DNA of 6,354 nt, from assembly GCA_022701965.1 (NCBI GenBank), contig JAKONL010000041.1:1-6354 (forward strand), given 5' to 3'. A program made the translations under genes and the position numbers. This DNA comes from Burkholderiaceae bacterium (lineage in GTDB: Bacteria > Pseudomonadota > Gammaproteobacteria > Burkholderiales > Burkholderiaceae). The stretch's first letter is position 1; every line of letters starts with the position of its first letter. This document shows positions 1 to 6,354 of the stretch, piece by piece. The notes beneath the pieces were generated by a model, which saw only the letters and a program-made list of their open reading frames with translations, ran no database searches and was not told where the DNA came from.

Positions 1-565
1 CGTCGACCTCGGCACGGGCAGCGGCGCGATCGCGCTCGCGATCAAGCAGGCACGGCCGGACGTGCGCGTCGATGCCGTCGACGCGAGCGCCGACGCGCTG
101 GCCGTGGCACGGCGCAACAGCCAGCGCCTGGGGCTGGATGTCCGTTTCGCCCAGGGCGATTGGTTCGACGCGCTGCAAGGCCTCGACGGCGCGTCCACGC
201 TTCTCTACGACCTCGTCGTCTCGAATCCGCCCTACATCGCCGATGGCGATCCGCACCTTCCGGCCCTGGCCCACGAGCCGCTGTCCGCACTGGTCGCCGG
301 TGCCGACGGCCTCGCCGACATCCGGCGCATCGTGCGCGACGCGCCGACCCACCTGCGGATCGGCGGCTGGCTGCTGATCGAGCACGGCCACGACCAGGCG
401 CAGGCGGTGCGCGACCTGCTCGAGGCGCGCGGCTTCGGCACCGCGACCAGCCGCGACGACCTCGCCGGCATCGCGCGCTGCTCGGGCGCGTGCTGGCACG
501 GCGATCGCGGCGCGAACCGGGGCATGACCGCCGCAGGCGACGCCGAAAGCGTCGCGGTGAAATAA
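1..565 (+). CDS. prmC: Peptide chain release factor N5-glutamine methyltransferase PrmC (HemK), 3' part only
   Basis: PrmC transfers a methyl group from S-adenosylmethionine to the glutamine of the GGQ motif of release factors RF1 and RF2, in the cytoplasm. The reading frame is open from base 2 and gives 187 residues before the TAA at 563-565. Visible are the SAM-binding motif I (VDLGTGSGAIALA, encoded from base 2), the acidic motif around DAVDAS, and the diagnostic NPPY substrate-glutamine motif at 224-235 in the context SNPPYIADGDPHL. By comparison with the E. coli protein, which I recall at about 277 aa, roughly 110 N-terminal residues lie left of the window. The C-terminus runs some 15-20 residues past the usual end, with the cysteine-containing stretch CSGACWHGD and then a low-complexity tail. 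grxD follows after 33 bp on the same strand, so the two are probably co-transcribed; prmC-grxD adjacency is familiar in betaproteobacteria. Identification is very secure; the start is not visible. Confidence 0.95.
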   Translation, partial: VDLGTGSGAIALAIKQARPDVRVDAVDASADALAVARRNSQRLGLDVRFAQGDWFDALQGLDGASTLLYDLVVSNPPYIADGDPHLPALAHEPLSALVAGADGLADIRRIVRDAPTHLRIGGWLLIEHGHDQAQAVRDLLEARGFGTATSRDDLAGIARCSGACWHGDRGANRGMTAAGDAESVAVK

Positions 566-586
566 TCCCCGCAGCCCCCATTTTTC

Positions 587-592
587 AGGAGA
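587..592 (+). promoter_or_regulatory. Ribosome binding site of grxD
   Basis: AGGAGA lies 6 bases before the ATG at 599. It is the clearest Shine-Dalgarno sequence in the window and fixes the grxD start. No convincing promoter is visible in the 33-bp gap after prmC, which fits read-through from prmC. Confidence 0.8.
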
Positions 593-598
593 ACCCCC

Positions 599-925
599 AT
601 GGCCGACGCCCAGCAACGCATCGACGAACTCGTCAAGACCAACGACCTCGTGCTCTTCATGAAAGGCAACGCGAGCTTCCCGATGTGCGGCTTTTCCGGC
701 CGCGCGATCCAGATCCTGAAGGCCGTGGGCGTCGACACGCGCGCGCTCAAGACGGTCAACGTGCTCGACGACGCGGAGATCCGCCAGGGCATCAAGGAAT
801 ACAGCAACTGGCCGACGATCCCGCAGCTCTACGTCAAGGGCGAATTCATCGGCGGCTCCGACATCCTCATGGAGATGTACGAGTCCGGCGAGCTGCAGCA
901 GACGATCAACGGCAGCGCCGCGTAA
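599..925 (+). CDS. grxD: Monothiol glutaredoxin, CGFS type (Grx4/GrxD family)
   Basis: This is a 108-aa cytoplasmic glutaredoxin of the single-cysteine class, the usual length of this family. Known members bind a [2Fe-2S] cluster between two subunits using the active-site cysteine and glutathione, and act in Fe-S cluster delivery and iron sensing, often with BolA-type partners, rather than as general reductases. The signature CGFS is at residues 30-33. Other conserved pieces are the upstream lysine K22 (MKG), the cis-proline segment WPTIPQLY at 71-78 and the glutathione-contacting GGSD at 85-88. The ATG at 599 is supported by AGGAGA six bases upstream. It sits 33 bp after prmC and 76 bp before the PaeA-like gene, all on the same strand. 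No bolA gene is in the window. The only uncertainty is the exact physiological role. Confidence 0.96.
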   Translation: MADAQQRIDELVKTNDLVLFMKGNASFPMCGFSGRAIQILKAVGVDTRALKTVNVLDDAEIRQGIKEYSNWPTIPQLYVKGEFIGGSDILMEMYESGELQQTINGSAA

Positions 926-955
926 ACCGACGCTCGCCGACCGCGCCGCGGCCCG

Positions 956-975
956 GCCACGCGCCGGCCCGTGGC
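956..975 (+). repeat. Small GC hairpin between grxD and the PaeA-like gene
   Basis: GCCACG (956-961) pairs with CGTGGC (970-975) around an 8-base GC loop, 30 bp after the grxD stop and 26 bp before the next start. No T-run follows, so it is not a standard intrinsic terminator. It may weaken read-through or be a chance structure in GC-rich DNA. Nothing else recognisable lies in the 926-1001 gap. Confidence 0.3.
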
Positions 976-1001
976 ACCATGGCGTCCTTCCCGGACCGCC
1001 C

Positions 1002-2288
1002 ATGACCCTGATACAGAGCCTGCTCGTCATCGCCGCATTGATCGCGGCGAGCGCCTTCTTCTCCCTCGCCGAAATCACGCTCGCGGCCTCGCGCCGGCTG
1101 CGCCTGCGCCAGATCGCCGACGAGGGCGACCTGCGCGCCGAGCGCGTGCTGCGCGTGCAGGAACAGCCTGGCCACTACTTCACCGTGGTGCAGATCGGAC
1201 TGAACGCGGTCGCGATCCTCGGCGGCGTGGTGGGCGAAGGCGCGCTCAGCCCGTACTTCGCCCGTGTCTTCGAGACCTGGATGAGCGCGGAGACCGCGGC
1301 GGGTGCGGCGTTCACGGCCTCCTTCGTCAGCATCATCTCGGTGTTCCTGGTGTTCGCCGACCTGTTTCCGAAGCGCCTGGGCATGAACGACCCGGAGCAG
1401 CTCGCGATGCGCATGGTCGGCCCGATGCAGTTGCTGATCACGACCTTCAAGCCGCTGGTGTGGTTCTTCACCCGCAGCACCGACCTCCTGTTCAAGCTGC
1501 TGGGCATTCCGCTGCAGCGCGTCGACAAGATCACCTCGGCCGACATCCTCGCCATGACCGAGGCCGGTGCCCGGGCGGGCGTGCTGGCATTGCGCGAGCA
1601 ACAGGTGATCGCCAACGTGTTCGAGCTCGACACGCGGCTGGTCAGCAGCGTGATGACCTCGCGCGAACGCGTGACCTGGTTCCAGAAGGACGACCCGGAG
1701 TCGGTGCTGCGCGCCCGCATCGTCGCCGAGCCGTTCTCCGCCTATCCGGTGTGCGACGGCGACATCGACCACGTGCTCGGCTACGTCGACGCCAAGGACA
1801 TGTTTCAGCGCGTCCTGAGCGGCCAGCCGCTGGCGCTCGACCAGGGCGTGCCGCTGCACAAGGCGCTGGTGGTGCCCGACCGGCTCTCGCTCACCGAGGT
1901 GCTGGAGCAGTTCCAGCAGGCGCACGAGGACTTCGCCATCATCGTCAACGAGTACAGCCTGGTGGTCGGCGTGATCACGCTCAACGACGTGATGAGCACC
2001 GTGATGGGCGACCTGGTCGGCGCGCAGGACGAAGAGCAGCAGATCGTGCGCCGCGACGAGAACTCCTGGCTGATCGACGGCGTGACGCCGATCCAGGACG
2101 TGCAGCGCGCCCTCGACATCGACACCCTGCCCCATGCCGACGAATACGAGACGCTGGCCGGCTTCCTGATGGTGATGCTGCGCCGGGTGCCCAAGCGCAC
2201 CGACAGCGTGACCTGGGGCGGCTACAGCTTCGAGGTGATGGACGTGGACAGCTACCGGATCGACCAGGTCATGGTGACCAGGCTCTGA
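1002..2288 (+). CDS. paeA: CNNM/CorC-HlyC family membrane protein, PaeA (YtfL)-like polyamine exporter
   Basis: This is a 428-aa inner-membrane protein with the layout DUF21/CNNM transmembrane domain, CBS pair, then C-terminal CorC_HlyC domain. Hydrophobic segments are near residues 1-24, 60-80, 100-122 and 138-170. The paired CBS domains span about 212-335 and the CorC_HlyC domain about 345-428. From memory, the protein matches E. coli YtfL/PaeA closely throughout: FFSLAEITLAASR, HYFTVVQIGLNAVAILGG, NEYSLVVGVITLNDVM, RDENSWLIDG, and the VPKRTDSV and SYRIDQVMVTRL ends. PaeA is reported to export putrescine and cadaverine; other family members (CorC/CNNM) are linked to Mg2+ or cobalt efflux, so the substrate here is inferred. 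ATG 1002 is the first usable start in frame and gives the expected N-terminus, but there is no good Shine-Dalgarno before it. The old label 'hemolysin' for this family is not supported. The gene converges on the lytic transglycosylase gene. Confidence 0.85.
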   Translation: MTLIQSLLVIAALIAASAFFSLAEITLAASRRLRLRQIADEGDLRAERVLRVQEQPGHYFTVVQIGLNAVAILGGVVGEGALSPYFARVFETWMSAETAAGAAFTASFVSIISVFLVFADLFPKRLGMNDPEQLAMRMVGPMQLLITTFKPLVWFFTRSTDLLFKLLGIPLQRVDKITSADILAMTEAGARAGVLALREQQVIANVFELDTRLVSSVMTSRERVTWFQKDDPESVLRARIVAEPFSAYPVCDGDIDHVLGYVDAKDMFQRVLSGQPLALDQGVPLHKALVVPDRLSLTEVLEQFQQAHEDFAIIVNEYSLVVGVITLNDVMSTVMGDLVGAQDEEQQIVRRDENSWLIDGVTPIQDVQRALDIDTLPHADEYETLAGFLMVMLRRVPKRTDSVTWGGYSFEVMDVDSYRIDQVMVTRL

Positions 2289-2403
2289 CTCGCCCCCAGG
2301 CTTGCCCACTTCATGTCGCAGGGCCTACCCCCTACCGGGGGCAACACCGGCGGCCCGGCGAAGCCGGTTCCGCGGTGTTTCTGGTCAAGCAAGACTGCGA
2401 TGG
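2289..2403. repeat. Hairpin-rich convergent intergenic segment, possible dispersed repeat
   Basis: This gap between two convergent stop codons contains an all-GC hairpin CCCCC-TACC-GGGGG (2328-2341), a larger concentric dyad (2343-2379), a short direct repeat CCTACC at 2324-2329 and 2331-2336, and TGGTCAAGC at 2382-2390 repeated at 2401-2409. The density and order of these structures look like a dispersed intergenic element of GC-rich betaproteobacteria rather than random spacer. That interpretation rests on appearance only; copy number cannot be judged from one window. Confidence 0.4.
2343..2380 (+). terminator. Probable transcription terminator after the PaeA-like gene
   Basis: A concentric imperfect hairpin has an outer stem AACACCG (2343-2349) with CGGTGTT (2373-2379), and an inner stem CCGGC (2355-2359) with GCCGG (2363-2367) closing a GAA loop. 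The two stems share one centre and are separated by a mostly mismatched internal loop. A short TTT (2378-2380) ends it on the plus strand, where it would terminate the transcript of the PaeA-like gene. The T-run is short, so termination efficiency is uncertain. It could also act on the transcript arriving from the proS side. Confidence 0.5.
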
Positions 2404-3038
2404 TCAAGCTTCTGCGCGATCCTTGAACATCCATGCACGCTGGTTCGCGAAGACGGCGTCCGGATACGGCGCCCTGCCGCGGCTGCCGTTGTAGCGGCCG
2501 AGCGTGAGGAAGAGATCGCCGCGCTCGCGGTCGAGGTAGTGGCGCAGGATCACGCAGCCGAAGCGCAGGTTGGTCTGCATGCGGAACAGCGTGGCGGGGT
2601 CGCCGTCGCCGATCACGCGGGTCCAGAACGGCATCACCTGCATCAGGCCGCGCGCACCGGCGCTCGAGACCGCAAACTTGCGGAAATTGCTCTCGACCTG
2701 AATCAGTCCCAGCACCAGGCTCACGTCCAGCCCGGAGCGCCGGCTCTCGTACCAGATGGTCTGCAGCAGCTCGATGCGCTCCTGGGCACCGGGGATCTTC
2801 TTCTTGAGCCGCTCGCTCATGTCGCCGAGCCAGCGCAGGTAGGCCAGGCGCGCCTCGGTGCTGCCGAACTCCGGAACCGGCGGGGCCTTGTTGTGGATCG
2901 CCGAACTCAGCGCCGAGCGTACCGAATCGATCAGCGGCTCCTCGATCTGCGCGCCGGCCAACACCGGGCGCGGCATCGCGAGCGCCAGCGCCCCGGCGGT
3001 CGCGCCGCAGAGGCACAGCCGCCGCGACAGCCGGTCCG

Positions 3039-3042
<4 letters not shown>
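2404..3042 (-). CDS. Exported lytic transglycosylase (SLT domain), small form
   Basis: This 212-aa protein is predicted to cleave the MurNAc-GlcNAc bond of peptidoglycan in the periplasm, forming 1,6-anhydro ends. The N-terminus ([25 protein letters not shown], about residues 5-29, given in pieces here: SRR, then a hydrophobic stretch ending VLA) is a signal peptide with a twin-arginine-like SRRxCL start. The SLT domain covers about residues 93-200. Its catalytic glutamate is E117 in IQVESNF, followed by [10 protein letters not shown] (129-138) and RYNGS (183-187), which stands where many family members have AYNxG. No LysM or other wall-binding domain is present, so it is shorter than typical Slt or MltD proteins. 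ATG 3042 overlaps the proS stop as ATGA, pointing to translational coupling and a shared transcript. Which named transglycosylase it corresponds to is not clear, so no symbol is given. Confidence 0.9.
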
Positions 3043-4784
<1,742 letters not shown>

Positions 4785-4832
4785 CGATGGGCTCGGAGAG
4801 TGACGGGGAGCGGAAAAGGGAGACGGAAGGAT

Positions 4833-4850
4833 GTGGCCTCGAACGGCCAC
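4833..4850 (-). repeat. Small hairpin in the proS leader
   Basis: GTGGCC (4833-4838) and GGCCAC (4845-4850) form a perfect 6-bp stem around a 6-base loop, about 50 bases before the proS start on the proS transcript. A second, weaker stem GGCCC/GGGCC lies at 4881-4897. Neither has the layout of a T-box or a known riboswitch. They may influence leader folding or be chance pairings in GC-rich DNA. Confidence 0.3.
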
Positions 4851-4925
4851 CTGATTCGACTCGGTGCAGGGATCGGACCGGGCCCTGGATTCGGGCCACG
4901 GTCTCGACATGCGACGACATTGGTT

Positions 4926-4959
4926 TGCATTTCGGTTGTTGCTTGCAACCCCACATGCA
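4926..4959. promoter_or_regulatory. Nested inverted repeat in the rppH/proS divergent region, candidate operator
   Basis: An outer pair TGCAT (4926-4930) / ATGCA (4955-4959) encloses an inner pair GGTTG (4934-4938) / CAACC (4946-4950). The two pairs share almost the same centre, differing by half a base (4942.5 and 4942). The dyad lies in the most AT-rich part of the gap and covers the candidate rppH -35 region, where a repressor or activator dimer would be expected to bind. No specific regulator can be named from the sequence. Confidence 0.35.
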
Positions 4960-4963
4960 TAAT
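4936..4963 (+). promoter_or_regulatory. Candidate promoter of rppH
   Basis: A -10-like CATAAT (4958-4963) is preceded, after a 16-base spacer, by a -35-like TTGTTG (4936-4941). The -10 matches the sigma-70 consensus at five of six positions; the -35 is weak (TTG only). Initiation near 4970 would give a leader of about 20 bases before ATG 4993. No comparably good promoter for proS is visible on the other strand. Confidence 0.45.
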
Positions 4964-4992
4964 CGACGCAGTTCAAAAATTGGGGTTTGATT

Positions 4993-5649
4993 ATGCTCGA
5001 CCGTGACGGCTTCAGGCCCAACGTCGGCATCATCCTGCTCAACCAGAGAAACCAGGTTTTCTGGGGCAAACGCATACGCACCCACTCCTGGCAGTTCCCG
5101 CAAGGCGGCATCGATCGCGGCGAGAGTCCGGAACAGGCCATGTTCCGGGAGCTGCACGAGGAAGTGGGGCTCCATCCGGAGCATGTGAAGATCGTTGCCC
5201 GTACCCGTGACTGGTTGCGCTACGAGGTGCCGGACCGATTCATCCGACGCGACGCGAGAGGCCACTACAAGGGCCAGAAGCAGATCTGGTATCTGTTGCA
5301 GCTGGTCGGCCACGACTGGGATCTCAACCTGCGTGCGACCGACCATCCGGAATTCGACGCTTGGCGCTGGCACGACTACTGGGTGCCGCTGGAGGTGGTG
5401 GTGGAGTTCAAGCGCGGTGTCTACGAGATGGCGCTGACCGAGCTCGCCCGCTACCTGCCCCGCCCCGACCTCCGCAACCGTTTCCTGCGCAGCAACGTGC
5501 GCGCTCGCGATTTCGAGCGCGGCCCGTTCGCAGGCGCCGAACGTCAATTCGATCTTCCTCCGGGCGCGAGCTTCGACCCCGATCCCAATGCCTCACAGCC
5601 CGCGTCCGACTTTCCTGCCCATGACGATCCGCTCCACGCAAGGCGCTAG
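4993..5649 (+). CDS. rppH: RNA 5'-pyrophosphohydrolase RppH (Nudix hydrolase, NudH)
   Basis: RppH removes pyrophosphate from the 5' triphosphate end of mRNAs (or phosphate from diphosphorylated ends), leaving a monophosphate that stimulates RNase E decay in the cytoplasm. The Nudix box G38-x5-E44-x7-REL-x-EE-x-G59-L60 is complete, with metal-binding glutamates E53, E56 and E57. The flanking RppH signatures are also present: [42 protein letters not shown] and [11 protein letters not shown] 4993 matches the E. coli start (MIDDDGYRPNVG); a TTG two codons upstream is less likely. GGGG (4982-4985) gives only a weak ribosome binding site. The 218-aa protein is about 40 residues longer than the E. 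coli one (about 176 aa). The extra part is a charged, proline-rich, probably disordered tail after about residue 176, and its end overlaps the next gene. It diverges from proS. Confidence 0.95.
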   Translation: MLDRDGFRPNVGIILLNQRNQVFWGKRIRTHSWQFPQGGIDRGESPEQAMFRELHEEVGLHPEHVKIVARTRDWLRYEVPDRFIRRDARGHYKGQKQIWYLLQLVGHDWDLNLRATDHPEFDAWRWHDYWVPLEVVVEFKRGVYEMALTELARYLPRPDLRNRFLRSNVRARDFERGPFAGAERQFDLPPGASFDPDPNASQPASDFPAHDDPLHARR

Positions 5650-6139
5650 CCGAATCCTTTTCCTGGCCGCGCTCTGCATGGGTTTCTCCGGACTCGTCGC
5701 GGCGCAGCTCTTCTCGTCGCAAGAGAACTGGGTGGAGAGCGTGGCGCCGCCGCCACCCGCATTCGATACGGCGAAGCTGGTGCCGATCGTGATGCCACGC
5801 TACATGACGCTCGAATTCGGCGTCGACCCGTCGACGATCGTCGTCACGCCGGACGGCGTCGTGCGCTACGTGGTGGTCGCTCGCAACCCGTCGGGCGGCA
5901 CGACGAACGCGTTCTACGAAGGCGTGCGATGCGCCACGGCCGAGGTCAAGGTCTATGCGCGATCGAACGGCCAGGAGTGGGAGAAGGCGACCGACCCGCA
6001 GTGGAAGCCGCTGCGGTTCCAGAACTCCAGCTACAGCAGGCGACTCGCGGCCCAGGGACTTTGCGGTGGCGCGGCGCCGCGCGGATCGGTCGGCGAGATG
6101 ATGCGCGAGCTCAGGCAGCCGGTGCGCGAGGTCGAGTGA
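5621..6139 (+). CDS. Exported CNP1-like family protein of unknown function
   Basis: This is a 172-aa predicted periplasmic protein resembling the CNP1 family (named from a 'cryptic neisserial protein'), seen mainly in betaproteobacteria and without an assigned function. A signal peptide covers residues 1-28: basic start, hydrophobic core [11 protein letters not shown], cleavage likely after VAA. The mature part has the proline-rich SVAPPPPAF (40-48), a strand-rich core with [15 protein letters not shown] (78-92) and FYEGVRC (98-104), then a tryptophan-containing segment (W120, W128). The only mature cysteines, C104 and C148, could form a disulfide after export. ATG 5621 was preferred because it gives a normal signal peptide; an in-frame ATG at 5588 would add 11 residues. 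Either start lies inside the rppH 3' end (29 or 62 bp overlap, different frame) with no good Shine-Dalgarno, suggesting coupling to rppH translation. Family assignment is from memory of the pattern. Confidence 0.8.
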   Translation: MTIRSTQGASRILFLAALCMGFSGLVAAQLFSSQENWVESVAPPPPAFDTAKLVPIVMPRYMTLEFGVDPSTIVVTPDGVVRYVVVARNPSGGTTNAFYEGVRCATAEVKVYARSNGQEWEKATDPQWKPLRFQNSSYSRRLAAQGLCGGAAPRGSVGEMMRELRQPVREVE

Positions 6140-6143
6140 TCCT

Positions 6144-6165
6144 CCTGCACCGGCGGCGGTGCAGG
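6144..6165. terminator. Perfect hairpin between convergent stop codons, probable bidirectional terminator
   Basis: CCTGCACCG (6144-6152) pairs perfectly with CGGTGCAGG (6157-6165), leaving a 4-base GCGG loop. It lies between the CNP1-like stop (6137-6139) and the proB stop (6171-6173), where a shared terminator is expected. No T-run follows on either strand, so it is a non-canonical terminator or a transcript-end stabiliser. Confidence 0.55.
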
Positions 6166-6170
6166 TCCGG

Positions 6171-6354
6171 TCAGCGCGGTGCGGTCAGCACCATGTTGTC
6201 CCGGTGCACCATCTCCGGCTCGGCCGCATAGCCCAGCAGGCGCTCGAATTCGGAGGACGACCTGCGGCAGAGCACCCGGGCCTCGGCGCTCGAGTAATTG
6301 GCCAGGCCACGCGCCATCTCGCCGCCCTGCTCGTCGCGCACCGCGATCACGTCG
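6171..6354 (-). CDS. proB: Glutamate 5-kinase ProB, C-terminal part only
   Basis: ProB phosphorylates L-glutamate with ATP to glutamate 5-phosphate, the first step of proline synthesis. Sixty C-terminal residues are visible before the TGA read at 6173-6171. They contain the [13 protein letters not shown] segment, the [13 protein letters not shown] helix and the terminal [11 protein letters not shown], which are typical of the PUA-domain end of glutamate 5-kinases. The kinase domain and start lie right of the window. The gene converges on the CNP1-like gene with 31 bases between stop codons. The identification rests on this C-terminal pattern, which I regard as distinctive; the frame fits cleanly to the window edge. 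Confidence 0.88.
   Translation of the reverse strand, partial: DVIAVRDEQGGEMARGLANYSSAEARVLCRRSSSEFERLLGYAAEPEMVHRDNMVLTAPR

Noticed and set aside
1002..2288. Annotation of the CBS-domain membrane protein as a hemolysin.
   Set aside because: The label comes from historic TlyC naming; the membrane, CBS and CorC domains fit an ion or polyamine transporter and nothing indicates a pore-forming toxin.
906..2309. A 467-codon open frame on the minus strand opposite the PaeA-like gene.
   Set aside because: Its His-, Val-, Glu- and Ala-rich composition is the typical antisense shadow of a GC-rich gene; the plus-strand frame has a full-length family match.
4785..4992. Possible T-box, riboswitch or attenuator controlling proS.
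   Set aside because: Only short hairpins are present, with no T-box sequence, no terminator T-run and no separate leader peptide.
4785..5141. The proS reading frame stays open about 119 codons upstream of ATG 4784, including a proline-rich stretch right before it and a GTG within the leader hairpin.
   Set aside because: The extension runs antisense to rppH and does not resemble ProS, while ATG 4784 gives the family's exact N-terminus. Long open frames are expected by chance in this GC-rich DNA. As there is no stop before proS, it is not a separate proline-rich leader peptide either.

Overview
The window is GC-rich, densely packed housekeeping DNA, most likely from a betaproteobacterium. A Rhodocyclales-type organism (Azoarcus/Thauera-like) is my best guess, but the genus cannot be fixed from the sequence alone. 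The pointers are the prmC-grxD pair, a CNP1-family protein (a family I know mainly from betaproteobacteria) next to rppH and proB, and a bacterial-type ProS with an inserted editing domain. I see no mobile element, CRISPR array, RNA gene, phage gene or defence gene, and nothing that amounts to an undescribed system.

Left block, plus strand (1-2288). The 3' part of prmC (release-factor glutamine methyltransferase, cut by the window edge) is followed after 33 bp by grxD, a CGFS monothiol glutaredoxin with a clear ribosome binding site. After 76 bp comes a DUF21/CBS/CorC-HlyC membrane protein that closely resembles E. coli PaeA (YtfL), a polyamine exporter. A 115-bp convergent gap (2289-2403) then holds strong hairpins that look like a terminator and perhaps a dispersed intergenic repeat.

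Middle block, minus strand (4784 down to 2404). proS (prolyl-tRNA synthetase, 581 aa) is followed by a small exported lytic transglycosylase. Its start codon overlaps the proS stop as ATGA, so the two are almost certainly one translationally coupled unit.

Right block. A 208-bp divergent region (4785-4992) separates proS from rppH (plus strand). It contains a likely rppH promoter, a nested inverted repeat over that promoter, and small hairpins in the proS leader. rppH (Nudix RNA 5'-pyrophosphohydrolase) overlaps the start of an exported CNP1-like protein of unknown function. That gene converges on the 3' end of proB (glutamate 5-kinase, minus strand, cut by the right edge), with a perfect 9-bp hairpin between the two stop codons.

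Functionally the window mixes translation (PrmC, ProS), proline synthesis (ProB), mRNA decay (RppH), Fe-S/redox handling (GrxD), envelope enzymes (transglycosylase, CNP1-like) and probable polyamine export. The points worth a second look are mainly regulatory: the rppH/proS divergent control region, the hairpin-rich convergent gaps, and the gene overlaps.
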